Below are positions 1 to 7,521 of a stretch of DNA of 19,865 nt, piece by piece (the stretch's first letter is position 1; every line of letters starts with the position of its first letter). The notes below the pieces were generated by a model that saw only the letters and a list, made by a program, of their open reading frames with translations, was not told the DNA's origin and ran no database searches. The stretch spans positions 1-19,865 of the forward strand of contig QHOJ01000050.1 in the NCBI GenBank assembly GCA_003218735.1. Direction: 5' to 3'. The stretch comes from Verrucomicrobiota bacterium (lineage in GTDB: Bacteria; Verrucomicrobiota; Verrucomicrobiia; Chthoniobacterales; UBA10450). The position numbers and the translations under genes were made by a program.

Positions 1-123
1 ATGACTCGTGGCAGCGGAAATCACGGCTTGATGACCAAGATGGACGCCGTCGAAAACTCCGATGGCAAGAAAGAGCGGCCCATGCAACTGCGCGAGTTCG
101 GAAATGGAATGGAGCGTTTTCAC
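1..123 (-). CDS. ribF: Bifunctional riboflavin kinase/FAD synthetase, N-terminal fragment (left edge of window)
   Basis: Only the first 41 residues lie in the window; the gene runs off the left edge. The reverse strand reads ...[17 protein letters not shown]..., which is the nucleotidyltransferase signature of the FAD synthetase half of RibF, with the HLGH (HxGH-type) ATP-binding motif at residues 28-31. By family knowledge the full enzyme phosphorylates riboflavin to FMN and adenylylates FMN to FAD in the cytoplasm. I place the start at GTG 123-121; a TTG one codon earlier (126-124) is also possible, and a clear Shine-Dalgarno is not seen. The reading frame has no ATG upstream. It follows truB in the same direction, a common truB-ribF order. 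The gap to truB is filled with heptamer repeats. No FMN riboswitch is apparent before it. Family assignment is strong; the exact start is uncertain. Confidence 0.85.
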   Translation of the reverse strand, partial: MKTLHSISELAQLHGPLFLAIGVFDGVHLGHQAVISAATSH

Positions 124-130
124 CAATAGT

Positions 131-247
131 ATGACAAATGACAAATGACGGATGACGAAAGAATGACGGCGCACGAAGCGCTAAAGTGCAATTTCCACAG
201 AGTCATTTGGGTTTTGTCATTTGGATTTCCTTCGTCATTTTCCGTCA
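131..247. repeat. Inverted pair of heptamer tandem repeats between truB and ribF
   Basis: Left arm, 131-169: ATGACAA, ATGACAA, ATGACGG, ATGACGA, four extra bases, then ATGACGG, a 7-bp period. Right arm, 202-247: GTCATTT at 202, 216 and 234 and a GTCA at 244 that overlaps the truB stop codon; this is the complementary unit. Between them GCGC-ACGAA-GCGC (169-181) can form a small apical hairpin. A transcript from truB into ribF could fold into a long imperfect stem ending 8 bases before the ribF start. Function is unknown; it could be a dispersed intergenic repeat or an RNA processing or attenuation element. Confidence 0.75.
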
Positions 248-970
248 GGCTCCGCGCATGCGCGATACCTCCGGCAGACTCAGAATACGGCTCAGGATAT
301 GCTCACGCGAAACGGTTTTGATCCGCGAGACGCTAATTGCTTGATCGACATCAAAACGCCCGGACTTCAAGCGCCGGAGAGATTTTAGATGAGCGCCGCA
401 ACCGAGTTCCTCGCCGATATCATGGACATATGTGCGCACATAAAAACCCTTGCTGCAAAGGATGCTGAAGTCGATTTCCGGAAGCGCGATCCGATTGATA
501 GCGTAACGATACACGTGGACGAGCCGCGGTTCCCGCTCAACCACCTGCCCTTGTCGGGCCAGTTTATAAAGGGGAACACCTCCGTACTTTTTCGCTGAAA
601 CCATCGGCGGCAGTTGATAGAAATCGCCCCGAAATTTTTCAAACGCTGCGCGGATCGCGCTTTCATCGAGCGGCAGCACTTCACGCTGGTTGACGATTTC
701 ACCTTGTCGATCTTGCGTGCTCGTCGTGATGCCAAGGGTGAGCGTGCCGGCATATTCCTTGTCTTCGCTCATGAGTAAATCCTGGACTTTTGTTCCGCGC
801 CCGATCGTCAAAAGGAGCAAGCCGGTTGCGATCGGGTCGAGTGTCCCGCAGTGGCCTACCTTCTTAATCTCGATCTTTCGCCGCACGAGCGCCACGACAT
901 CATGCGAAGTCATCCCTTCCGCTTTGTCCACGAGCAGGACACCGTCAAGACTGGGACTTAACGACGTCAC
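245..970 (-). CDS. truB: tRNA pseudouridine(55) synthase
   Basis: TruB isomerises uridine 55 in the T-loop of tRNAs to pseudouridine. The protein shows the family core: the N-terminal GVLLVDKAEGMTSHDVV stretch (residues 10-26), then GHCGTLDPIATGLL with the catalytic aspartate at residue 45, then YxGTLTLG-like and KGFYVRTYVHDIG segments. I choose GTG at 970-968 because GGAGG lies six bases before it and the homologous region begins only here. The reading frame can be extended to 1057, but that adds 29 residues without family character lying inside nrnA. With the GTG start the protein is 241 residues, shorter than the roughly 310-residue E. coli enzyme, so the C-terminal PUA-type domain seems reduced or absent. 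It overlaps the end of nrnA by 26 bp, suggesting coupled translation. Function is firm. Confidence 0.93.
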   Translation of the reverse strand: MTSLSPSLDGVLLVDKAEGMTSHDVVALVRRKIEIKKVGHCGTLDPIATGLLLLTIGRGTKVQDLLMSEDKEYAGTLTLGITTSTQDRQGEIVNQREVLPLDESAIRAAFEKFRGDFYQLPPMVSAKKYGGVPLYKLARQGQVVEREPRLVHVYRYAINRIALPEIDFSILCSKGFYVRTYVHDIGEELGCGAHLKSLRRLKSGRFDVDQAISVSRIKTVSREHILSRILSLPEVSRMRGA

Positions 971-1931
971 AAATTTCCTCCAGAACTCTCTGTTCGACTT
1001 CGGCGAGTGTTCCGCGCACGCGCGCCCCCGCTGCGAGAGTATGTCCGCCGCCACCAAACTTCTGACAGATCACACAGACATCAATGTCATCAGTTTTCGA
1101 ACGCATACTGACGCGCACCTTGCCATCAGACATTTCTTCGAAAAACACGGCAACGATAACGCCACGAATCGCACGGAGGTGATCTATTAAACCTTCATTG
1201 TCTTCTGGTAGAACCTGCAGCGCTGCCGCGGTTTTCAAGTTCAGGCTGAAACTTGCCACGCGATCTTCGGATGCAAAACGCATGGTGCGCAGCAGTTCTC
1301 GCAGCAGTTCTATCCGGCGTCGTGGATAATTTTCGTAAAGTTGTTGGTTCAAGCGACCAACGTTAATGCCGGTGCAGACCAGCTGCGCCCCGATTTCAAA
1401 TGTGCGCGCGCTGGTTTTTGGATATTGAAATGATCCGGTATCGGTCGAGATCGCAGCGAAAAGGTTTTCGGCAATCTCGCGATTGAATGGGAAGCCCTGA
1501 TTTTTGATCAGGTCGAAAATAATCTGTCCAGTGGCCGGCGCGGTTGGATCGACATAAACAAGATCGCCGTAACCTGGGTTGCTCAAGTGGTGGTCGATGT
1601 TTATCCACATTTTGGCTGATCGAACAGCTGCAAATGCTGTTCCGAGCCGATTTTGAATTGCTGTGTCGAGCGCAATTGCAACATCGACATCTTCCGGAGC
1701 GGCGGGTGGTTTGTTGAGCAACTCCGCACGCGGCAAGAATGAATATTTTTCAAGCATGCCGTCCTCATTCCAGACGCGAACCTCCTTGCCGAGCTGCTGA
1801 AGCGAAAGTGCCAGGGCGATCTGACAGCCCAGCGCGTCGCCATCGGGGCGAACATGGCTCAGAATCGCGAACCGGCTATGCTCCCGCAGGACCCGGCCGA
1901 TTTCGTCGAATTTGGATCGAACCGCGCTCAC
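945..1931 (-). CDS. nrnA: Bifunctional oligoribonuclease/PAP phosphatase, DHH family
   Basis: This 328-residue DHH/DHHA1 phosphoesterase matches the NrnA type, which by family knowledge degrades short RNA oligomers from the end and dephosphorylates pAp to AMP. All metal-binding motifs are visible: HVRPDGDALG (26-35), an aspartate in ALDT (D89), the NIDHH signature (111-115), ISTDTGSF (D164), and the DHHA1 substrate loop GGGGHTLAAG (293-302). The start is GTG at 1931-1929, overlapping the rbfA stop codon as GTGA; no strong ribosome site is seen, consistent with coupling to rbfA. Its position between rbfA and truB in a translation operon is a recurrent order in several phyla. The family is certain. 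The exact substrate preference (nanoRNA versus pAp) is inference. Confidence 0.92.
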   Translation of the reverse strand: MSAVRSKFDEIGRVLREHSRFAILSHVRPDGDALGCQIALALSLQQLGKEVRVWNEDGMLEKYSFLPRAELLNKPPAAPEDVDVAIALDTAIQNRLGTAFAAVRSAKMWINIDHHLSNPGYGDLVYVDPTAPATGQIIFDLIKNQGFPFNREIAENLFAAISTDTGSFQYPKTSARTFEIGAQLVCTGINVGRLNQQLYENYPRRRIELLRELLRTMRFASEDRVASFSLNLKTAAALQVLPEDNEGLIDHLRAIRGVIVAVFFEEMSDGKVRVSMRSKTDDIDVCVICQKFGGGGHTLAAGARVRGTLAEVEQRVLEEICDVVKSQS

Positions 1932-2278
1932 TCGGGATTGCTGCGAGGCATCTCGATCTCTTGCAGAATCTCGATGACGCGAGCTCCGCGTTTAATGGAA
2001 TCGTCGAGATGAAAAGTCAGATGCGGCGTGTATTTCATAGTGACATGACGAGCCAGCTCAGCTTGCAATGTGGATCGCTGCGATTCGAGTTTATTAATCA
2101 CGCTCGCGCCCGTTTCCGATCCGAGGACACTGACAAAGACGTGTGCATTTTTTAAATCAGCGGTAACGTCGACTTGATTGATAGTGACGAGAGCACCCTC
2201 GAATGTAATCTCGCGCGCGATGATCCCGCTCAGCTCGCGTTTTAAGAGCTCGTTCACCCGTAACATTCGGTGTTTCAT
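1928..2278 (-). CDS. rbfA: 30S ribosome-binding factor A
   Basis: RbfA is a small KH-fold protein that binds the immature 30S subunit and helps 16S rRNA 5'-end maturation. The 116-residue sequence has the standard layout: the N-terminal RMLRVNELLKRELSGII helix, the DVTADLKNAHVFVSVLG strand and loop, and the C-terminal HLTFHLDDSIKRGARVIEIL segment. Length is normal for the family. The start is ATG at 2278. It lies 81 bp downstream of infB in the same direction, and that gap holds an imperfect inverted repeat. Its stop codon overlaps the GTG start of nrnA. It belongs with nusA and infB in one operon. Identification is secure. Confidence 0.93.
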   Translation of the reverse strand: MKHRMLRVNELLKRELSGIIAREITFEGALVTINQVDVTADLKNAHVFVSVLGSETGASVINKLESQRSTLQAELARHVTMKYTPHLTFHLDDSIKRGARVIEILQEIEMPRSNPE

Positions 2279-2286
2279 TTTTGAAT

Positions 2287-2355
2287 GTAGCCACCCCGCT
2301 GCTATGTCGGAGCGCTGTTTATTGCACGGCGACGGCGACAGAGCGTCGTTGCTAC
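2287..2355. repeat. REP-like imperfect inverted repeat in the infB-rbfA gap
   Basis: GTAGCCACCCCGCT at 2287-2300 is complementary at 11 of 14 positions to AGCGTCGTTGCTAC at 2342-2355. The arms enclose about 41 bases that include GGCGACGGCGACAG. The element fills most of the 81-bp gap between two genes transcribed in the same direction. It has no U-run, so it is not a typical terminator. It may be a copy of a dispersed intergenic palindrome or an mRNA-stabilising structure; a single copy cannot show this. Confidence 0.45.
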
Positions 2356-2359
2356 GGCA

Positions 2360-4603
2360 TCACAGCTTTTGGGCGATCGCTTCAAGTTGATAGCACTCAA
2401 TGATGTCACCCACTTGATATTCACTGAAGTCGCCGAGCTTAATACCGCATTCAAGACCGGAACGCACTTCTTTCACGTCATCCTGGAAGCGGCGCAGCGT
2501 TGAAATCCCGCCGTCGTACACTGGTTGCCGTTTGCGAAGGACACGGGCACGCGCGGCCCGAGCTATGCGACCATCGGTCACGAGACAGCCGGCGACGATG
2601 CCTCTGCTCAGTTCGAACACCTGTTTAACTTCTGCATGCCCTATGACAGTTTCTCGATGTTCCGGCTCCAGCAAGCCCGCCATCGCCTCTTTGATTTGAT
2701 CGAGCAGTTCGTAAATGATGCTGTAAAGCTTGACCTGGACACCCTCCCGTTTCGCGGCGGAAACGGCCATGTTCTCAACCTTCACATTGAAGCCAACCAC
2801 GACGGCGTTTGAAGCACTTGCCAACAGAATATCCGATTCCGAAATCGGCCCGACCGCTGAGTGGATGATTTCCAAGTCAATCTTTTTGCTTTCGATCTGT
2901 TCCAGCGCACCAACCAGCGCTTCGAGCGAACCCTGAGCATCGCATTTCAGGACAATCCGTAAAACTTTTTTCCCATCGGCGGCTTCCAGCAGACTCTCGA
3001 GCGTGGCGCGCTGTGGCACGGTTAATTTATCCGTGCGTTTTGCCAGCAAACGTTCTTCACTTAACACTTTCGCGGAACGTTCTGCATCCATTACGAGAAG
3101 TTCGTCTCCCGCGTTCGGCAGCCCCGTGAAACCGAGCACTTTCACTGGCGTGGATGGACCAGCTTTCTTGATCGGGTTGGCCCGATCGTCCAGCAGCGAT
3201 TTCACTTTGCCGCTGTAATTCCCGCAAATAAAAGGATCACCGATTTTTAACATCCCCATTTGCACGATAACAGTGGCCGTGGGGCCGCGTCCTGCTTCGA
3301 CTTGCGCTTCAATCACGGTGCCGCGTGGCGTAGCGGTGGGCGATGCTTTCAGTTCCATCACTTCTGCCTGCAGAGTCATCATTTCGAGGAGGTGATCGAT
3401 GCCTGTGCCTTTTGTAGCAGACACAGGGCAGACAATCGTCTCGCCACCCCAGTCCTCTGGCGCGAGCTCGCGTTCTTGCAATTGTTTCTTGACCTTGTCG
3501 ATGTTGGCTGAGGGCAGATCAATTTTGTTGATCGCCACCATGATTTTCACATGGGGCGCAGCCTTGGCGTGATTAATCGCTTCGATAGTTTGCGGCATGA
3601 TGCCGTCGTCCGCTGCAATGACCAACACGACGATGTCGGTCACGTTAGCGCCGCGCGCACGCATCGCGGTGAAAGCCGCATGACCCGGTGTATCGATAAA
3701 CGTGATCTTTGCTCCATTGTGCTCAACACTGTAAGCGCCGATGTGCTGCGTGATTCCGCCAGCTTCACCCGCTGCGACCCGCGTCTTACGAATCGCATCC
3801 ATAAGCGAGGTTTTGCCATGATCGACATGCCCCATGAACGTAATGATGGGAGCGCGCGGCTTGAGTTCTTCTTCCTTTTCAATAACGGGCGGAGGGGGCG
3901 CCACAATAACCTGTTCGAGCTTGTGAACGCCGCCGCCTTTCTCACGACGTTCTTTTTCCAGAACGAATCCGTGGTTCTCGGCAATTTTCGACGCGATATC
4001 CGGCTCGATGGTTTGGTTGATATTCGCGAAGATGTTGAATGTCATCAGCTCTGCGATGAGCTGATGCGGTTTTAATCCCAGCTCGATTGCCAATTGCTTG
4101 ACGACGATTGGCGGCTTGATGTGGATGACTTTTTGCACCTCGGCTTCCGTCTCAACTGAGGATGTTAGTGCCGCCGCTGGGGCGGTTGTAATATCGGTAG
4201 GGATACTCGGCGGTTTGGTCGAGGGCGCTGGCGCCTCTTGTGGCTTTGGTGGCGTAGCGGCCTTTTCTCCAGCAACCGGTTTTTCCAACGATGCTCGAAT
4301 TCGCGAAATCGGAGGCAGAACCTCGCGCTTCGGTTTTAGGTTGCCTTCGTCCGCCGCTTTACGGGGCTTTTCCTTGTCGATCAGCGACAAGCTCTCCACT
4401 TCATGTCGCGGTGACGGCGCGGTTTTTGCGAGTGCTAGCTGAGTGCGCGCTTTCGCCGGCGCAGCTATATGCGTCGACTCGGCGTCAGCCTCTGGTTTTT
4501 TCTTCGAAATCCTGGCCTTCGGCGCAGCTGGCTTATGGGCAGCAGTAGTTCTACGCGCGGCTGGTTTGCGTGTGGCGGCCTTGCTGCTCGTCTTCGTTGC
4601 CAT
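2360..4603 (-). CDS. infB: Translation initiation factor IF-2
   Basis: IF-2 is the GTPase that places initiator fMet-tRNA on the 30S subunit and promotes subunit joining. The 747-residue protein has a low-complexity Ala/Lys/Pro-rich N-terminus (about 1-155), an IF2 N-domain (about 158-215, [19 protein letters not shown]), and a G domain with G1 GHVDHGKT (258-265), G2 GGITQHIG (282-289), G3 DTPGH (304-308), G4 NKID (359-362) and G5 SAT (395-397). The beta-barrel, IF2 domain 3 and C-terminal fMet-tRNA-binding regions follow to the end ([21 protein letters not shown]). ATG at 4603 is preceded by AGAGGA at suitable distance. It lies 53 bp after nusA, as in many bacteria. The long disordered N-terminus varies widely within the family. 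Identification is certain. Confidence 0.97.
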   Translation of the reverse strand: MATKTSSKAATRKPAARRTTAAHKPAAPKARISKKKPEADAESTHIAAPAKARTQLALAKTAPSPRHEVESLSLIDKEKPRKAADEGNLKPKREVLPPISRIRASLEKPVAGEKAATPPKPQEAPAPSTKPPSIPTDITTAPAAALTSSVETEAEVQKVIHIKPPIVVKQLAIELGLKPHQLIAELMTFNIFANINQTIEPDIASKIAENHGFVLEKERREKGGGVHKLEQVIVAPPPPVIEKEEELKPRAPIITFMGHVDHGKTSLMDAIRKTRVAAGEAGGITQHIGAYSVEHNGAKITFIDTPGHAAFTAMRARGANVTDIVVLVIAADDGIMPQTIEAINHAKAAPHVKIMVAINKIDLPSANIDKVKKQLQERELAPEDWGGETIVCPVSATKGTGIDHLLEMMTLQAEVMELKASPTATPRGTVIEAQVEAGRGPTATVIVQMGMLKIGDPFICGNYSGKVKSLLDDRANPIKKAGPSTPVKVLGFTGLPNAGDELLVMDAERSAKVLSEERLLAKRTDKLTVPQRATLESLLEAADGKKVLRIVLKCDAQGSLEALVGALEQIESKKIDLEIIHSAVGPISESDILLASASNAVVVGFNVKVENMAVSAAKREGVQVKLYSIIYELLDQIKEAMAGLLEPEHRETVIGHAEVKQVFELSRGIVAGCLVTDGRIARAARARVLRKRQPVYDGGISTLRRFQDDVKEVRSGLECGIKLGDFSEYQVGDIIECYQLEAIAQKL

Positions 4604-4656
4604 TGTTGTTCCTCTAAAATTTCGCTCATGGCTCGAGCGGTTAAACCAGAGCCATA

Positions 4657-5907
4657 TTACTGCGCGACCCCTTCTTGATGGACCGCCTCGTGAATCTCAC
4701 GCGCTTTCGTCTCGTCCACCGCGAGTATGTCAACAAAATCCTGCATATCCGCGTCGCGCAATCCTTCCAAATTGGTAAAGCCTGATTTCACAAGCGTCAG
4801 CGCCTGCTCTTCGGTAATTGGCAGCGCACCCGCAAGCGTCTGCGCCGCCTGCGCCACTTTTTGTTCGACTGCGGTTGTGGCTGAAATATCCTTGCCGATG
4901 TTGATTTCCCAGCCCGTGAGCCGCGAAGTTAAGCGCGCATTTTGCCCTTTTTTTCCGATCGCGAGCGAAAGTTGATCTTCATCCACTGAAATCTGCACGC
5001 TCTTTTTCTCGGTATCGAAGACAAGGTTCTTTACTTTGGCAGGTTTAAGCGCTTCGAGCACAAATTCTTTTGGGTCGGAACTCCAGCGGATGATATCGAC
5101 TTTTTCGTTATTCAATTCGCGAACAATATTTTTGACGCGTGAACCCCGCATTCCGACACAGGCACCCACCGGGTCCACCTTCTCATTCGCGCTCCAGACC
5201 GCGATTTTCGTCCGATAACCGGCTTCTCGCGCGATGCCGCGAATTTCAACTGTGCCATCGGCGATTTCGCTAACTTCCAGTTCAAAAAGCCGGCGCACGA
5301 AATTCGGATGGCTGCGCGAAACAATGATCTCGGGACCGCGGATGCCGTTTTCTACTGCGACCACATAGGCGCGGAGCCGGTCGCCGACATTGTAATCTTC
5401 GACGACTACCCGTTCGCGCTGAGGCATGATCGCTTCAAATTTCCCAAGATCGAGAATCACGTCCGAACGATCGAAACGCCGCACGGTGCCGCTGACGATT
5501 TCGCCGGCACGATCTTTAAACTCCTCGTAAATCATTTCCTTTTCGACCTGGCGAATTCGCTGCATCATCGCTTGTTTGGCGGTCTGCGCGGCAATCCGGC
5601 CAAAATTTCGCGGCGTCACTTCCACCTCGACAGTGTCACCGATGTTCGCGTCCGGCTTGATTTTGCGCGCTCTCGAAAGCTCGATCTCGTCCTGTGGATT
5701 GCTGACATAATCGGCCACAAGCAAATTCGCGAGCGCGCGGATTTCGCCCGTCTTAGGATTAATATCGATGTGCAAATCGCGCGACGCGCCAACGCTCTTT
5801 TTAGAGGCCGAGAGCAACGCGTTCGAGACCGCTTCGAGGAGGATTTCGCGTTTAATTCCGCGCTCCCGCTCAAGGTAGTCGAGCATGGCAATAAATTCTG
5901 CGTTCAT
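4657..5907 (-). CDS. nusA: Transcription termination/antitermination factor NusA
   Basis: NusA binds RNA polymerase and modulates pausing, intrinsic termination and antitermination. The 416-residue protein has the N-terminal polymerase-binding domain (1-130), an S1 domain (about 134-200, GEIVSGTVRRFDRSDVILDLG), KH1 with GMRGSRVKN (252-260), KH2 with GKKGQNAR (318-325), and a C-terminal helix-hairpin-helix-like segment (about 360-412, EEQALTLVKSGFTNLEGL). I chose ATG at 5907, where family homology begins (MNAEFIAMLDYLERERG). The open frame extends to GTG 5955, but the added 16 residues are unlike NusA and would translate through a terminator-like hairpin. It is the first gene of the nusA-infB-rbfA-nrnA-truB-ribF set. 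rimP, usually directly upstream, is missing here. Identification is certain; the start is likely. Confidence 0.96.
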   Translation of the reverse strand: MNAEFIAMLDYLERERGIKREILLEAVSNALLSASKKSVGASRDLHIDINPKTGEIRALANLLVADYVSNPQDEIELSRARKIKPDANIGDTVEVEVTPRNFGRIAAQTAKQAMMQRIRQVEKEMIYEEFKDRAGEIVSGTVRRFDRSDVILDLGKFEAIMPQRERVVVEDYNVGDRLRAYVVAVENGIRGPEIIVSRSHPNFVRRLFELEVSEIADGTVEIRGIAREAGYRTKIAVWSANEKVDPVGACVGMRGSRVKNIVRELNNEKVDIIRWSSDPKEFVLEALKPAKVKNLVFDTEKKSVQISVDEDQLSLAIGKKGQNARLTSRLTGWEINIGKDISATTAVEQKVAQAAQTLAGALPITEEQALTLVKSGFTNLEGLRDADMQDFVDILAVDETKAREIHEAVHQEGVAQ

Positions 5908-5929
5908 AAAAACATGTAGCCCGCAGACT

Positions 5930-5957
5930 AAAAAGAGTGGGACACCAGTTCCCACTC
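5930..5957 (-). terminator. Intrinsic-terminator-like hairpin in the nusA leader (candidate attenuator)
   Basis: On the minus strand GAGTGGGA, a 7-base loop and TCCCACTC form a perfect 8-bp stem, followed at once by TTTTT. The stem is 5935-5957 and the U-run 5930-5934. It sits 22 bases before the nusA start codon, and no minus-strand gene ends upstream of it; the neighbour at 6067 is divergent. It would therefore act only on transcripts starting in the short leader. A second, outer 8-bp pairing (5968-5975 with 5917-5924, one G-U) can enclose it. The plus-strand reading lacks a U-run. Regulation by attenuation is inference. Confidence 0.6.
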
Positions 5958-5982
5958 CGATCAGCGCGCGGACTAGAAAAAC

Positions 5983-6010
5983 AAATTAACCTTATCAGGT
6001 GCGCCGTCAA
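5983..6010 (-). promoter_or_regulatory. Candidate sigma-70-type promoter for the nusA operon
   Basis: On the minus strand TTGACG (6010-6005, five of six to consensus) is followed after 16 bases by TAATTT (5988-5983, three of six). Transcription would begin near 5976, giving a leader of about 70 bases that contains the terminator-like hairpin. The -10 match is weak, so this is a low-confidence call from position and the -35 element. Confidence 0.3.
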
Positions 6011-6041
6011 GCTGGGGTTCGGTTTGAGTTGACGTTGAAAA

Positions 6042-6069
6042 CTCAACATCGAACATCCAACGTCTAATG
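6042..6069. repeat. Heptamer tandem repeat running into the glycosyltransferase start codon
   Basis: Four successive 7-base units, CTCAACA, TCGAACA, TCCAACG and TCTAATG, cover 6042-6069. The last unit contains the ATG start of the downstream gene. Just before it, TTGAGTT (6024-6030) and AACTCAA (6040-6046) form a perfect 7-bp inverted repeat around a 9-base loop. The unit sequence differs from that between truB and ribF, but the 7-bp period is the same. Function is unknown. Confidence 0.5.
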
Positions 6070-7494
6070 ATTTCGCGGAGCAGAAGTTTGTTAATCGTCC
6101 TGCTGGTTTGGGCGGCGATTTATCTTCCAGCACTTGGCTCTTTGGCGATCAAAGGAGAAGAGGGTCGGCGCATTTTGCCGGCGATCCGGATGCTCGAGAC
6201 CGGCGATTACATTGTTCCGCGAGTGGGAAGCGCTACCTATTTCCGCAAGCCACCTCTGGTGAACTGGCTCGTGGCGGTATCGTTCAAAGTGCTTGGCGTG
6301 CGCAACGAATGGGCAGCACGCCTGCCCTCAGCGCTTTCCGTGCTCGCGGTCGCCATCGCATTTGTTACGGTCGCGCGTGCGAGCCTCGGCCCGCGAGGAT
6401 CGACGATCGCCGCGCTTATTTGGTTGACCAATATCGGCATGATAGAAAAAGGCCGATTAATCGAAATCGAAGGGCTCTACGTGTCGCTTTCCGGTCTCGC
6501 GATTATTTTCTGGTTAAGTTTTTGGTCGCAAAAAAAATCTCCGTGGCTCGTCTGGTTGCCAGCATCGATTTTCCTCGGACTGGCCCTGCTGGCAAAAGGC
6601 CCGCTTCACCTCGTATTTTTCTACGGGATAGTTTTCGCCGTCCTTTGGCAGACGAAGAACTGGCGTTTACTGATTCATCCCGCGCACTTCGCCGCGCTTG
6701 CAATTATGCTCGCCATTTTCGCAGCTTGGGCGATTCCGTTCCTTCAGAGCACGACTCCGCAAGTAGCGCTGTATAAGTGGTCAGCTCAATTCAGCGGCCG
6801 GTTGAGTGCCACCGGTTTCAATTTTTCGAGTTGGATCCTAAATCTCCCACGCGCTCTCGTCTATTTCCTGCCTTGGGTCATCTTGCTCCCGTTCGTGCGG
6901 TTTGCAAAATTCCAAGACGAACCAGGGTCGCGCCTAGCACGTGCTCTTACTTGGGGAATTGTTGGACCGTTTCTCGCCGTCAATCTCGCGCCGGGTGCCC
7001 TCCCTCGATTCAGTATGCCGGCATTAGCTCCAGCCTCATGGTTGTTGGCTATGAGTTATGCCGGCAGCGCATTGCAATGGCCTCAGCGAATGCAGCTGAA
7101 GAGCGAACGAGCGTGGGCTAAGGTGGTGACAACCTTTATCGGGTTTGGACTCGTAATCGGTGGAATAGGTTATCCGATCTCCGCGCTCGTTTTGAGAAAT
7201 AAACAACAGGTAAAAAGGGCTGCCGCGGAGCTTAATGCCCTAATGCCAGTTGGCGAGAGACTCTACGTGGTGGACCCGGATTATCAGCCCGTCCTTTTTT
7301 ACGTGAAAGCGCCATTGAACTATGCGACCGAGATGACGAAGCTGCCGGCGAATACACATTATTTTCTCGTCAAGACGGAAAGCGAGTACGAAGCCACCGC
7401 TACACAACAATGGGCGCCGAAGCGGACGCATCAACTCCTTCGGATATTGGATTACCGCAAGCGCGGGATGGTTCTCTTCGAGGTCAGGCCATAA
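6067..7494 (+). CDS. Membrane glycosyltransferase, ArnT/PMT-type (GT39/GT83 superfamily)
   Basis: This 475-residue polytopic membrane protein resembles ArnT-like transferases that move a sugar from a polyprenyl-phosphate carrier to lipid A or protein at the periplasmic face. The N-terminus has one transmembrane helix (about 8-28), then the typical first periplasmic loop: GEEGRRI (30-36) with the acidic residues expected for catalysis, GDYIVPRVG, and YFRKPPLVNWL (58-68). Many hydrophobic helices follow, and the final ~100 residues form a soluble tail (LYVVDPDYQPVLFYV). ATG at 6067 lacks a ribosome site and lies within a heptamer repeat; TTG at 6088 has GGAG seven bases before it and is an alternative start. 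It is divergent from nusA and 60 bp before marR. Donor and acceptor cannot be told from sequence. Confidence 0.8.
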   Translation: MISRSRSLLIVLLVWAAIYLPALGSLAIKGEEGRRILPAIRMLETGDYIVPRVGSATYFRKPPLVNWLVAVSFKVLGVRNEWAARLPSALSVLAVAIAFVTVARASLGPRGSTIAALIWLTNIGMIEKGRLIEIEGLYVSLSGLAIIFWLSFWSQKKSPWLVWLPASIFLGLALLAKGPLHLVFFYGIVFAVLWQTKNWRLLIHPAHFAALAIMLAIFAAWAIPFLQSTTPQVALYKWSAQFSGRLSATGFNFSSWILNLPRALVYFLPWVILLPFVRFAKFQDEPGSRLARALTWGIVGPFLAVNLAPGALPRFSMPALAPASWLLAMSYAGSALQWPQRMQLKSERAWAKVVTTFIGFGLVIGGIGYPISALVLRNKQQVKRAAAELNALMPVGERLYVVDPDYQPVLFYVKAPLNYATEMTKLPANTHYFLVKTESEYEATATQQWAPKRTHQLLRILDYRKRGMVLFEVRP

Positions 7495-7521
7495 AGGAAG
7501 ATTGACAGACTGACAAATCGG

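Noticed and set aside
124..244. FMN riboswitch before ribF
   Set aside because: I see no RFN-type conserved segments; the gap is made of simple heptamer repeats.
131..247. CRISPR array
   Set aside because: Units are 7 bp and contiguous, without spacers, and no cas gene is present.
971..1057. Upstream extension of the truB reading frame
   Set aside because: It lies wholly inside nrnA, lacks TruB similarity, and a strong GGAGG precedes the GTG at 970.
3551..4075. 174-codon plus-strand frame opposite infB
   Set aside because: It lies antisense to the conserved G-domain region of IF-2 and shows no recognisable family.
5908..5955. Upstream extension of the nusA reading frame from a GTG at 5955
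   Set aside because: The added residues are unlike NusA N-termini and would be encoded by the terminator-like hairpin.
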